Below the pieces are notes generated by a model. It was not told the DNA's origin. It ran no database searches and saw nothing but the letters and a program-made list of their open reading frames with translations. Below, piece after piece: positions 23,801-34,640 of a DNA stretch of 64,000 nucleotides. Each line of letters opens with the position of its first letter. The first letter of the stretch is position 1. Origin of the DNA: Climacteris rufus (Eukaryota > Chordata > Aves > Passeriformes > Climacteridae). The DNA lies in assembly GCA_013398175.1 (NCBI GenBank), contig VZRZ01004624.1, forward strand, positions 1,163 to 65,162. Reading direction: 5' to 3'. Made by a program: the position numbers and the translations under genes.

Positions 23801-23839
23801 TCAAAGGCTGATTCAAATTAGTCTTTGAAAGAGTAAATT
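23790..23839 (+). other. 50-nt hairpin with 22-bp stem, possible small-RNA precursor or foldback
   Basis: The left arm 23790-23806 is the exact reverse complement of 23823-23839 (17 bp). Inside it, 23807-23811 (GCTGA) and 23818-23822 (TTAGT) add five more pairs, two of them G-U, leaving the 6-nt loop TTCAAA. A plus-strand transcript would form a continuous 22-bp stem; a minus-strand transcript would have two C-A mismatches at those positions. The stem is shorter than typical pre-miRNA and the outer flanks do not pair further, so a quasi-palindrome made by template switching from the adjacent tandem repeat is at least as likely as a microRNA. It matches no microRNA known to me. Confidence 0.5.
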
Positions 23840-23870
23840 ATCCTTACAGTGACAGGAAGGCAGTATTTAA

Positions 23871-23922
23871 GTAGTAGTAGTAATAATAATAATAAAAAAA
23901 ATAAACAATAACAACAACAATA
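23871..23922 (+). repeat. Compound trinucleotide microsatellite (GTA/TAA/CAA)
   Basis: A GTA run is followed by a TAA run, an A-run and ACA/CAA units. It starts 32 bp downstream of the hairpin at 23790-23839. Confidence 0.9.
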
Positions 23923-24484
23923 TGTCATCCAGTTCATGAAGATCTTGCATCTCTGAGGAAAATTTATGATCCGATTTATAAAGTCATCTGCTCATAGAAA
24001 GTGTCCAAGGACAAAGGAGTTGGAAGTCCAGTCTGAAACCATGCTAGTGACAGAAGCAGTGCTACACAAACATAGCCCACACTGCCACACCCTTACCTAT
24101 CTTCTGGTGATGCTTTACCCATGAGACTCCAAAAAACTTCAGTGCTATGGAATAAAGTACCACTGAATGAGTATGAGGGGTTCCAAATCTCATCCAGTGC
24201 AGACAGTTGTTTGAAAAAGTGGATATTTGGCAGAAATGTGAAATGCCCCCACTCGCACTCTCTACTCTCATTTTCCAACTAATTGCATGCCATGGTTCAG
24301 AGAAGCATACCCAGGAAAGATCACATTATGTGCTTAAGGATTGAAGTCTGTGGGAGTTGGCACCTGAGGCAGGGCTCTCCTCCATCAGCACCTTGCCCAC
24401 ATTTCTGACTCTCAGTGCAGAATTTTAACTCATGGAGTAGTTCCCATGGGAGTAGTTCCTTGCTACCCACGTGGAACTGTCCTA
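23923..24484. other. Unique non-coding DNA
   Basis: No gene or repeat recognised between the microsatellite and the CR1 fragment. The imperfect direct repeat GGAGTAGTTCC occurs twice at about 24436-24460. Confidence 0.55.
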
Positions 24485-24700
24485 CACAGAATCACAGAAT
24501 CCCTAGGGTTGGAAGGGACTTCTGGAGATCATCCCCTCTGCCAAGGTAACTACACAGAAGCACATCCAGGTGGGTTTTGAATATCTCCAGAAACACTTCA
24601 GACCAGTGTGGCCCAGCACCGTCACCTGAAAGAAGCCCTTCTGTCCTTCCCCACCTGCTCATTCCTACTCCCGAGCAGCATTTCTTCATCCTGGCACAAA
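24485..24700 (-). mobile_element. CR1 LINE 3' fragment
   Basis: On the plus strand the segment begins CACAGAATCACAGAAT, the reverse complement of the short repeat that ends CR1. It continues with AGGGTTGGAAGGGACTTC and GGAGATCATC, then a CACATCCAGGTGGGTTTTGA stretch and ATATCTCCAGAAACACTTCA. These are landmarks of a CR1 3' end, and the wording differs from the copy at 4806, indicating another subfamily. The copy decays beyond about 24640, so the inner boundary is approximate. No coding part remains. Confidence 0.88.
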
Positions 24701-26320
24701 CCAGTGCAAAGGGAAAACAGATTAGGAAACGGATCTGTCTGAAAACAAACCTGGCAGCAAAAAAATGTCAAATTGTGTCCATTTTCAGTCGAATTCGTTC
24801 TCCAAATTGTTTCACTGTGTAGCCAATGAACCAGCCATGCTCTGCCAGCATAAGAGATGAAGTGCTACCGGGTGGAAACAGCCCAGGGGACAGGAAAGGA
24901 TGACAAAATTCTTATTGTGTGGCTGTAGTGCTGAAAACTTACTTTCCCCCTTCTGCAGTTACTTGTTATACCCCCAGGGGCACGGCCAGTGTTCCAAGGA
25001 CTGAGATTCCCCAGGACGTGATACAAGTAATGTCTGCTGATGGTGAAGAAGGAAGAGAGTATAAATCAGATGAGGAAACTCTGCCAACCTCAACCAGCTT
25101 TGCAGCCTTCAGATGCAACATTCTTTGACATAAATTGTGTTTAGTCACACTTCTCTTCTTTAAAAACTTCTCCAGAGTTTCCTGCCTTTCTCTGTGGCTG
25201 GAGCACTGTCACAGTTCCCTTCCAACCTTTACAGTTCAACCCTTTTCCCTTTGAAATCTGTCACCAACCATTTCTTGTAGCTGTCCTCCAGCATTTCAGT
25301 GTATTCACCACCTGGCTCTCTTACACTTATTTCAGAGCTGCTAAGCAGCAGTGGAATTCCCTAGAAGGGATTTGAGCTGGAGAAATGCCAAGATCCATAG
25401 CAATAAAATAAAAATAACAACAAAAACAACAGGGTATTATAGATGTTCAACACTATTCAGAATCAGATTCTTAGTGTATGAACTGTGGCAAGTCTGGGAG
25501 CTGCCTGCACAGTTTAAAGCAACCCTACAAAAACTGTGTGTAGTGCAATAAAGTGGTTATTCTTATTAGCTGATGTAACAGCGTAGGGATCCCTGCCAAG
25601 AGCTATGGACCTTACATGTGGTCCTTTGATAAATATCTTTGTATGCACTTGGTACTAACAAAAGCATTACCATCTGTTTACCTTGCACTATTACACATCA
25701 CATTTTTGCACAAATCTTGGCTTGCATTGCCTAAGCCTAAGCAGGGCACTGGATCCATCAGAATGGGTGACAGAGGTTTAAATCAAGCAGGCCGTGTTTC
25801 AGCATGTTATTCATAAAACTAGGTCATGGGATAAATGTACTGTTGGAGCACAGCTTTATACTAATTTTCCCAGTAAGATGCATCATAAATATTAACTGTC
25901 CTGAACACAAACACACAGGCTCATGGCCTTGGCTCCGGGCCCTTCGCATGGGAGCTGGAGAGCGAGCGCTGACTTCAGGTAGTGAGAATGTGAGGAACTC
26001 TGAATTATCCTCAGCAACAGAGCCTTGGCTGCCTCCAGCTTTCTCAGCCAAGCAGTAACACAGGAGCTGAGCACCACAAGCCTGGTCCTGCAACACCCCT
26101 CTGGTGGGAGCAGCATTTAACAACAGATATGGGGCCCAGGGCTGTTTGCCTTAACGTGCTGCCCCTTCAGCAGTCACGATCCGAGTGTTCCTTTCATAAA
26201 CTCACACAAACTTGTGCCTCTTTCCTGTTTGCCACCATCAGTGTGGGCTCAGGAGCGCAGGGCCTCCCCTCCTTCCCCAAACCCCTCATTCACACACGCT
26301 CCCCACTGCCCTGTTATGTC
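24701..26320. other. Unique non-coding DNA
   Basis: No gene recognised. An A/C-rich simple tract lies at about 25401-25431. GC rises after about 25920. A degraded CCTTCCAACC-type motif near 25220 recalls a CR1 end but is too short to call. Confidence 0.5.
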
Positions 26321-26475
26321 CCTGCAGAGCTTCCAGCTCGCCTGTGGCACCAGGAGCAGGTACCCCTGCACACAGCCAGGCTGCAGCGCCGCGGGAACGT
26401 CCAGAAACCAAAGTGGAGCAATGTCTAATTATTTACAGCGGCGGCGCAAAGAAGGAGATTAAGATTATTTGTGAT
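26321..26475. promoter_or_regulatory. GC-rich block joined to a TAATTA element, possible regulatory DNA
   Basis: A CpG-containing stretch (26380-26452) includes CGCCGCGGGAACG and GCGGCGGCGC, and between them a TAATTA site at 26426-26431. Placing homeodomain-type sites inside CpG-rich DNA resembles the 4.2-kb block. There is no adjacent exon or TATA box, so this is a low-confidence inference. Confidence 0.2.
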
Positions 26476-26640
26476 CATGGGTATGCATCCTTCTTTCCAT
26501 TCTCATGGTATTTCCTGCCCCAGTAAAAGGAGGAAGAACCAGAAATCCACTGAGAATGTCTGTCTCTGAATTTTTTTTCAGTCTCAAGAAATATAGCCAA
26601 TAATAACAGTATTCAGAGTGCTTTTCCCTGATAATTTTCA

Positions 26641-26765
26641 ATGTGCCTCACAAAGAGGGATAAGAATAAAGATCCTTATTTTATAGACTATAACACGACC
26701 AACAAAAGAGCCAAGAATGGAACCCAGATAGCTTGCCCTTTCCTCTGGGCTTTCCTATTGTTTAA
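26641..26765 (+). repeat. MIR/L2-type ancient repeat fragment
   Basis: CCTTATTTTATAGACTATAA and, further on, AGAGCCAAGAATGGAACCCA followed by CCTCTGGGCTTTCC resemble the MIR core and 3' half ('ATCCCCATTTTACAGATGAG ... AGAGCCAGGATTCGAACCCAG ... CCAGAGCCC'). Order and spacing fit; divergence is heavy, consistent with great age. It directly abuts the next repeat. Confidence 0.5.
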
Positions 26766-26770
26766 GGATT

Positions 26771-26893
26771 AGGACCCACATTCAGGGTAACACCTCAACC
26801 ACATGCCTGACTTCAAGCATTTGCTTAAGTCGCATTGATTTAAGCACACGCTTAAAATTAGGCATATTCTTAAATATGTTCCCTAACTGGGGC
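26771..26893. repeat. Near-palindromic ancient amniote repeat
   Basis: The left end reads AGGACCCACATTCAGGGTAA and the right end ATGTTCCCTAACTGGGGC, which are approximate reverse complements. Between them lie several alternating GCTTAA/TTAAGC-type motifs (GCATTTGCTTAAGT, AAGCACACGCTTAAAATTAG, GCATATTCTTAAAT). This wording matches an old repeat frequent in turtle, crocodile and bird DNA ('GGCCCCGATTCAGCAAAGCA...TGCTTTGCTGAATCGGGGCC'). The symmetric arms suggest a non-autonomous foldback or DNA-transposon origin. I do not assign a family name. Confidence 0.6.
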
Positions 26894-26899
26894 TTAAAG

Positions 26900-28910
26900 A
26901 ACCATCCAGTCTTCTGGGTGCATATTCAGACAAGACCAGATTTTATTTAAACTCAGGAAGAGGAGGAAGAACAGACTGGGTGCAGCTGTTTTGCCCTCAG
27001 GTTATCCTGGTAGAGGTCCCCATATCGCAATTAAAAACCACGTTGTATTCTTAGTTATTGCCAAGAAAGTAAGCACGGAATCTCACCAGAAGGAAAAAAA
27101 AGATTATGCCAAATGTCACCCAAATTGACTGAACTTTCAAAATCATCATTTCCCAATGTTGCTTTCCCAGATTTCCCTGTGAGAATTACGAAACCTTGCA
27201 GCTGAAACAAGAGTGGCCGCAAAAGAAATCTCAGCGCAGGGCCAACTCCCACTTGTGTCTTTGTGAAGCAGAGAAATCTCCTGCTTATTCCAACAACAAG
27301 TTTTTTGCTATTATTCCACACTGACAATATTTACCTACTTTTAACTAGAATAAACAATTCTTTATGTTTACCTACACTTAATCATTCTCCTTTTGTCTAA
27401 TTTTGCTCTAAACATATCTTACTTTCTCTTGATCCAACAGCCAGATATTTCTACATCTGTCTTGATGAACTGCTTGCAGAGGACTTTTATTGAGGATGGA
27501 TGAAATATCTGAACGTGAAACTTCCAAAGTGTTTCACAAAGAAAAATCTTTCTCCCCATTCAGTGTCCTGGAATTTTCAGTCTGGGACACTCCAGTTCAA
27601 GGAAGCGACTCCAACCAAGCCACTGCTTTATATGCTGCCCATATGGAAAGAAAGGAATATTTTACAATAAACATCTTTCCTATGTGCACCCAGACCTTTG
27701 CTGAGAAACATACTCCAAATTCCCATTGAGGTTACAGATTGAAACTTGGGGGAAGGTAGTTTGCCATCTCACTCATTCCCTTCTTTTCAGCCATCTTATT
27801 CTGTCTCTGTGTTTCCATTCTGCCAGGGGAAAAGAAAGGGATTTGGGGATCTCTTTTGTCAGTTTAGTAGCCCAAATGTACTGGAGTTGTAATTTAATGC
27901 ATCTAAAATGAGACAAGGTCAGACAGAGCCAAACTGGTGAAATACGGCCCTGTGAGTAAGCTGACAATGGCATAGAGCAGACATTGCACATATGTTTATA
28001 AATTGTATGATGTATAACTCTAATTATCCAGCCAGAGATATTAATAATTAAAAAAATGTAATAAAACAACCAAACCTATCTTAGGGAAAGACACTGTCAC
28101 CATAAAAGCAGAGACACTCCATCCCCAGGAAATTTCTTATTGTCCACCACAAATTCCATTACCTTTTCTGACTTATGTGGGAGGCTTTTCAGATCTTTCA
28201 GATAGCTCTTTCTCTGAGCTCTTTATATTCAATATACCCTGCTCTCTAAAAGTCACCACTGAGGTCCAAACGCTATGGCAGTGTGTTCCTGGAGAATAAA
28301 AAAATTTGCAACTCTGAGATCAAGCCAAATTTATGTTGAAAACTGCACTTGGCATTTAACTGACTACAGAAGTAATCAAGGGTAAAATCTTCTGTCTCCT
28401 TTGGAAGACTTACAAGTGGTGTAAAGACAGAGGCAATTTATCAGCTGCAGAATAAGTTGGAGTGCTGCATTAAAGAAAGATCAAGTTTTTCAAACCTGAT
28501 TCTTTCGCTTGGTGAAAACATCCCTTTTAGCTGATATGTGTGACTTGAATATCATGGCAGGTTTTACAAGTGTTGCCAATGTGAAAGCAGAAAATAATGG
28601 TCTCAAAACCATCTCTGTTGCTATAATGCAACAACAGGGTGGATGTAATGTGATCATTTTATGATAATGCCTGTGATGTTCTGGCCCCATAACACGAGGC
28701 AGTTCTTTTTTCTCCACTCTTCTTTGCATAGAGAAGTACACAGTGGGAAGGCAGATATAATGAAAGCCCATACAGTAAGGACGCTTAACCCGGAGCTCTC
28801 GAGGTACCTACAGCATCCTATATGCCAGCAAAATCCATCCCTGCCAGGACGACTTGCAATGGTTTTGCAACTCTCCCAAAGTTCAGAGTTCTTGCTACCG
28901 CAGATGACCT
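26900..28910. other. AT-rich unique DNA without a gene
   Basis: No coding frame or recognisable repeat. GC content and CpG rise slightly around 28770-28860, just left of the LTR. Confidence 0.55.
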
Positions 28911-28918
28911 GTTTCTGC

Positions 28919-29398
28919 TGGCTCCTCTGGAAATGAGAATTACCCCAGGCGTGGTGTAAAGGCGTCAGTGAGAATGAAAGGCTACAGAGGGCTCTTCTCT
29001 GTGATAATTGCCTTTTTATTGTAAATCCAGTGTTGCCTTGTGAGGGTCCAGGGAGGAAGTCCGGAGACACCCAGGTGGCTGGAGTAACCCAGGAGAGACT
29101 GAGGAAGCTCTGCAGGGGTCTTTTAAAGGGAGGTGGAACCAGGGGACACCCAATGGGAAGATGCCTGGTTCAAAGTGACCAGTGGAGAGCAGGAGAAGAG
29201 AGACCTTTCCAGGACATGACCATAGAGAGTCTTCCAGGGCATAACCATACACAGAACCTGAGGCTGGGGATACAGGTGACACAAGGGAAATATGGGGTTT
29301 CACCACAGCTCAGGCAGAGAGTTCATATTGGAGGGAGAAGGTTCAGAGGGCATTGCCCTGGGTCTCTTCCCCCCCAATTCTGAAGTTCCACAGCAGCA
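28919..29398 (-). mobile_element. Probable solo LTR of an endogenous retrovirus
   Basis: Read on the minus strand, the element has LTR anatomy: a start near TGTGGAAC (29392; or TGCTGCTG at 29398), a GC-rich U3 with an imperfect 25-bp direct duplication (29207-29256), a TATA-like TTTAAAAG (29120-29127) and an AATAAA polyadenylation signal (29015-29020) about 100 bp downstream. GC content is higher than in the flanks. Two right/left limits are possible: 28919-29398, which gives TG...CA ends and near-identical 8-bp flanks (GTTTCTGC and GCTTCTGC), or 29000-29392, which also gives TG...CA but no matching flanks. No internal retroviral region (primer site, gag, pol, env) is seen, so this is a solo LTR if the reading is right. 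Confidence 0.6.
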
Positions 29399-29409
29399 GC
29401 TTCTGCCAA

Positions 29410-31330
29410 GTATGCTGCTACAATACATCGTGCACCTAAATGAGTACTGAGACATTTCCTTTTGCTGTTAGGTCAGACAAATTCTGCTCGTCAAGACCTT
29501 TTTGTAGAGATGTCAGATCAGCCAGTTCATATGGCAGTGCCTCCTTGAACAGTGCAGCTGAAATAATGGGAAAGATATTTGGTTTGAAAGCTAGATGCAG
29601 GGATAAATTTTTTGTTGCCTTTGTAAAGAAATGTTATTGGAAAATGTTTTGTCAGTAGTAAACTCAGAAAAGGATAGTCCAGCCAAGGGCAGGAATATAT
29701 CAACCCACAATGAGAAATGACAGAGACTTTTTAGTCATATCCACAGCTTGAGAAATTCTAATACCTGCAATAGAGCCATGCTGATTTCCACCAATTAAAA
29801 GCTGGCCCTTTATTTTTTTTTTAATATGTTTTCCCCTAACACATATACAATACTTTCCCAAAGGTAAAAGCCACTTCAAAGCATTTTTAGAGGAACACTA
29901 AAGAAAAGGAAATTGTAACACTGACTGCCATTATTTTATCTAGGAGTTTGCCACACTTAAAAGGAATATAAATTGCTGCTGCTACCCTGGACACTTACTT
30001 TAAGATTTTTAGCCCTGGAAAAACACAGGCTCTGACTCCTTGTGTCAGAGCAAGGGCCTCCACACATTGTCCCTGCCTTACGCTGTTTGATCCTGTTAAA
30101 AAATGTTACCCTGTGCAGCTCCACGCATCAAAGGAACGCTTGTACACACTGGGATCTGTTTCAGCCCTTAGGCAATGAGACCAAAAGACCCTTCTCATAA
30201 ATTCTAATTCAAAAGTTTTTAGTTATCAAGAGGAAGTTTCCAATTGCTCTCTCACATGTGGGAAAATATGTAAGCTACTGAGAGGACCTTTTGTCTGCGA
30301 CTTTAATGGGGGCAATTTGCAAGGGGGAGTGCAAAGGTTCTAATATGCAGTGTGCACAGACAGTAAGCAGGCACATACTTGGTATTTAATGAAGTTCCAT
30401 GAATCATTAGCCATACAATAACCATTGGGTTCTATAAATCACCTGCAAAGACTTTTTTTTAGGCCAGTAAGTTGAGCAGCAGAGTGGAGCACCTCAAGGA
30501 GACCAGGAAGCAAGAGGAGGAAGGAAAAGAAAGAGATAAAACGGGGCACACGATGTATTATCTCTTAGCTGGCCTGCCAACCCAAAATTAAATCCTGTTG
30601 GTTTAACTTGTTGACTTCACAGGAAAACAAGGCAATAAAATGAAACTTGTCCTAATAAAACCCACTATGATTTGCAAGAGGAAAATGAGCTGGAAGATCA
30701 CATGTATTTTAGACATCTGAACTGGAAAAGATGTGTGAGGGAATGTTCAGCTTTCTTTCTTCCCTTTTTTTTTTTTTTACTTTCATTTTGTCTTTTTCTT
30801 TAATAATTTGCTCTCCTGAAGGAACAGTCCTTCCGGAATTCCTTTCCTTTAAAAACATCAAACCACAGCTGTACAGCCAAATAGAAGCTTGATTATTTCC
30901 AATTAGAAAACATGTAAATGTTATTTGCAAGACAGACTCTTACAAGTGGAGGGTTTTTATGCTGCAGAACATTGTAGTTGCATATAACTCCATACCTAAC
31001 CTGAAAAGACTGAATTTTTGCTGTAATTATGCAGGATACAAACTTCATACTGGGTGATTAAAAGGCAGAATGGCAATGATCCTCTTCTGAAAAATCCAAA
31101 ATTCATTTTAGCTGGTCAGGAGACTGGGCAGCAGATTTTCTCAGTTGCTCAAATCCCTGCTAAATCTCATTAAAGCAGAGCAGTGACATCTCACTACCCT
31201 CATACTCATATACGTTCTGAGATGCCACACACTAAGAAATCCTCAGGTTCATCTATTATTCTTTCTTTTTTTATTTTTAATGTTAGAAAGACACAGAATC
31301 ACACCAGCACTGGCAATGCTATGTATTAGG
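29410..31330. other. AT-rich unique DNA without a gene
   Basis: No credible frame. A purine-rich stretch lies at about 30500-30542 and a T-run at about 30765-30779. Nothing else is recognised. Confidence 0.55.
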
Positions 31331-31336
31331 ACAAGC

Positions 31337-31374
31337 AAAAAAAAAAAAAAAAGAAAAAAAAAAAAAGAAAAAAA
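31337..31374 (+). repeat. A-rich simple repeat
   Basis: About 38 bases of A interrupted by single G residues. It could be the tail of a retroposed RNA, but no recognisable source sequence lies upstream and no target-site duplication is evident. Confidence 0.85.
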
Positions 31375-31379
31375 TCATA

Positions 31380-33880
31380 TTTGGGGTTGGTGCTGTGTCT
31401 TATTCACGTCAGAAATCTTTAAAATTAGGAGCCAGAACTACCCAACTCCCACCCATTAAAAGGACGGTGGGAATAATATTTTAACACATCCTTTTCATTT
31501 GCTCATCAGGGAAAATCCAAGGCTAAACCAGTCAGCCAAATGCCGACACAGCCCTTCCCAGCCAACAGGAGAAATTAAAAGTGAGGGACAGCTCTGCAGC
31601 TCCCACTGAACTCCCACATTTTGTCTGCATTTTCCCTCTCCCCCCCAGCTGGAGCTGGGTTGTAAAAGGCAAAGGGCAGCAATGAGTCCCCTTGGTGGCA
31701 TCCTGCCTGCCCAGCCCACAGCGTGCTGGTGGCTGAGATAAAAGGAGGTGGCAGCAGCGCTGTTAATGCATTTACCTTTAAATACCTTTAAATACCACCC
31801 CTGCACCCACCACATCCAATGGCTTCCAGCCAGTCCCTAATGATCATTTGTCCACATCACAATAAAAGCACCACACAGCACACTGGCCTGTCCCTGCCCA
31901 GGAGAGGCCCCACACTAAAACAGCGGGGAGGTTGCAGGTAAAGAATCCCAATAAATTAACAGAGCAGTTTGTCCAGAGGGCCTGCCTGCCCCGGCCATGC
32001 CAGCATCCAGACTTTGCTTCAGCTTCCCACCCAATCCATCACGTCAGGCACCAGCACAGGCCTAAGGCAGGGAAAGATGGGAACTGGAAAATGAAACAGA
32101 GTGTAGGGAGGCTAAAAGAGAGATACTTCCATAACCATCTCAAGGCACACTACCAGACAAAAAAACAGCCTTTTATTGTGACCGTTCTCCATCCTGAAAT
32201 TGATATGGCCAGCAGTAAAACAACAAACCCACCGGTGTGATTCCTGAGCTGAGAGTGATGTAAAAACCTTGGTTTGGACAAATAATTACCCAGTTTTAAT
32301 TCACACAAGATATTTCAAGCAAAAATGTAAAAATAGCATAACAACGCTCACAAACACTTTTTATGGTGCAGCTGCAAAGGACTGATTGCTATGCAAACTC
32401 AAAATTTTTACAACTTTAAATAGCTATAACTCATCCACACTATTGCTGCTTTTCCATTTTTTAAGTTTATTCCCAGCATTTTGCTGCCCACTGAGTAAAG
32501 AAATGTCACTTCTTGGACAGCTTTTAAAGTTGATATTCAAAGCTGAACTTTAAGCTGAGGGAAATAACTATTTCATTGACTCTGGGACAGTGGGGAGAGA
32601 AGGAAGGTCTGAAAGGAGGGGAAATATTTGAGAGGAACAACATCACACAAATTGAAACTGCACAGTATTTTCACATGAATTTCGATGGAAAATATTCAGC
32701 AGCTTTACCCAGTCCTAGTTCTGTCCACTAGCGAATCAGTCTTGTCCTGTGATAATCCCTTCTGCTTTCACTGAAAGAAGAGGCACTTAATCACTTAGTG
32801 CAGATAGATTGCCAGGAGGTTTAATTAAAACAACTTATTTTAAGTGATCTTAAACAAGAGGTAAATGTATTTATTGTTCTTACATTTGGAGTGGGATAGG
32901 GCAGAGAGGAGGAATAACAACCTCTTGGTACTTGGTATCAGGTTGCTCCTTTTATGAGCCATACGGTAGTGATTAGGAAGCTTAGTACCCAAAAGGTTTG
33001 CAGCACAGCTCTGAAGGTTTGCAGCCCAGCACAGTGTTGGGATTGTTTTCCCATGTCTCCGAGGCCCTGCTCCCCAACATCAGTGCAGAAGGCAGCAGTG
33101 GGCTGCGTGTGAAAATGGTGATGACCAAAGCCAGCAGCAGGGCAGTGTCAGCTCTGTGCAGGAGCCTCCTCGTCCGGCTCTCCGGAGGAAGGTGTGTGGG
33201 CAGCCTGCTGCACCTGGGCTCTGCCATGCCTTTCTAGACTCATCACCTGAGGTAACATCCCCACATCCAAACACCTCCTGCTGCCAGGGGAATTCTGTTC
33301 CTTCTCCAAATGTTGCAACTGATCTGAATTCGAGTTTTAGTAACATCTGAATTTAGTTTTTAGTCTGGATCAGAAACCCTTCTCTGTTCCATGTTTTCAT
33401 TCAGACCTGGGCCCAGTCTTGCTAAGCCTCCTCAGTCTTAATTGTAGTCTTTGCCATTTTTTGCATTAAATTAGTCAAGCACATGCATAAAAGTAACTGG
33501 GATTTTCAGTCGTTTTCCACAACATATAAGCAGTTATAGAACAGAACAGGATGATTTTCTGTTAAAACACAGAAAAGCAGAACTCGCAAATCCAACTAAC
33601 AGCAATGTCAGGAGATACAAGGAATTATGATGATTCTTATTATACTCAGAGTTACTTATGTATAAAAGGATTCTTTTTCCAGATGATGTTTCTAGGCTAA
33701 CAAATCATGATTTTTTAACTTAAGTCCGTTTATTGCAAGTATTTCAGTATTATGCCTTGAACGTTTAAGGGATGTATTTGTATTGGGGAATGAATGGAGT
33801 AACATACAAAGCTTCTTCCTTGGGAGAACTTCAGCTGAGATGGTTGGATGAAATACAGGACTCAAAACAGCCACTTGAAG
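31380..33880. other. Non-coding DNA with a modest GC-rich patch
   Basis: A short tandem of CTTTAAATAC occurs at about 31774-31795. The patch 32990-33250 is GC-richer and open on both strands for about 80 codons; the minus strand encodes a hydrophobic run, but no family is recognised and no splice context is convincing. Otherwise nothing is seen. Confidence 0.5.
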
Positions 33881-33920
33881 ATTCCTACTGATTTTGCTGG
33901 GACTAGGATTTCACCTTGTT
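33881..33920 (+). repeat. Short fragment of an old amniote repeat
   Basis: CTGATTTTGCTGGGACTAGG followed by ATTTCACCTT resembles the old wording 'ATTGACTTCAATGGGACCAGGATTTCACC'. Only about 40 bp are recognisable. Confidence 0.3.
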
Positions 33921-33959
33921 AACTCATCTGGATGCTTCAGTTATTGCCAGTTCTGCTGT

Positions 33960-34640
33960 GATAATCCTCGCAGATGAACGGAGGAACGCCAGCTTGTAGC
34001 ATTTGATAACACAGCAGCACAGTGGCTGGAGGTAGATACAGTGTCTGAGTCAGTTAAACCTTAATTTAAACACTTAAACACTGTGTATTTTGAGCGTGGG
34101 CCAAGTCTTGTTCATGTTGAAATTATACGACACGAGCCGTGCTAAGATGTCAGCTCGAGCTAAGCGCTAGAATGCAGCAGGGCGTGAAGAGAGCCTGGAC
34201 TTGTGCTAGTCCTGAGCCCAAGCTCAGCCCCGTGCCTGCCTGGGGACAGCAGTCCCTGTGGCCAGCACTGGGCACACGAGCCAGCAACGGGGCCAGCGGG
34301 TCAGCAGGGCGTGTGAGGCTGTGCTCATCCCACTGCTGCTCTCTGCAGGGGCTCGAGTAAGGAGCCTGTGTCCTCCGTGCTGTGCTCCTCCGGGGTGGCT
34401 GTCTCCAGTTCTTTCCCTGGCTCCCTTTCCCTCCGGTGCTGCATCCCAGCTCCATGTGGGATCCACAGCCTGGCAGTGTCAGCAAAGGGCCGTGGAGGGG
34501 AAAACCACAGCAGGAGCCAAGGGCACGTGGCACTGCCCCGATGGCAACCCCGTGCCACCCCAAGGAGAGCCGAGCACGGACACCAGCTTTAAACAATCTC
34601 CCACTTACTGCCATTTCTGCAGGGATCCCAGATAAAAGGG
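33960..34640. other. GC-rich block, no recognisable gene
   Basis: This is one of the most GC-rich stretches in the window, with multiple CpGs and overlapping open frames of 70-155 codons in several frames. That pattern is expected when stop codons are rare because AT is low. None of the conceptual products shows a domain, signal peptide or repeat. It could be an unrecognised exon, an isolated CpG-rich element or an old degraded GC-rich mobile element. Confidence 0.4.

Noticed and set aside
23790..23839. Firm call as a microRNA gene
   Set aside because: The stem has no lower-stem extension, matches no microRNA known to me, and the adjacent tandem copy offers a simple mutational origin.
25205..25250. 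CCCTTCCAACC as a plus-strand CR1 end
   Set aside because: The flanking wording does not continue as CR1 in either direction.
31286..31320. ACACAGAATCACACCAGC as a third CR1 end
   Set aside because: Only the terminal ACAGAATCAC resembles CR1; none of the following landmarks is present.
31337..31374. A-rich run as the tail of a processed pseudogene
   Set aside because: No recognisable coding or RNA sequence upstream and no target-site duplication.
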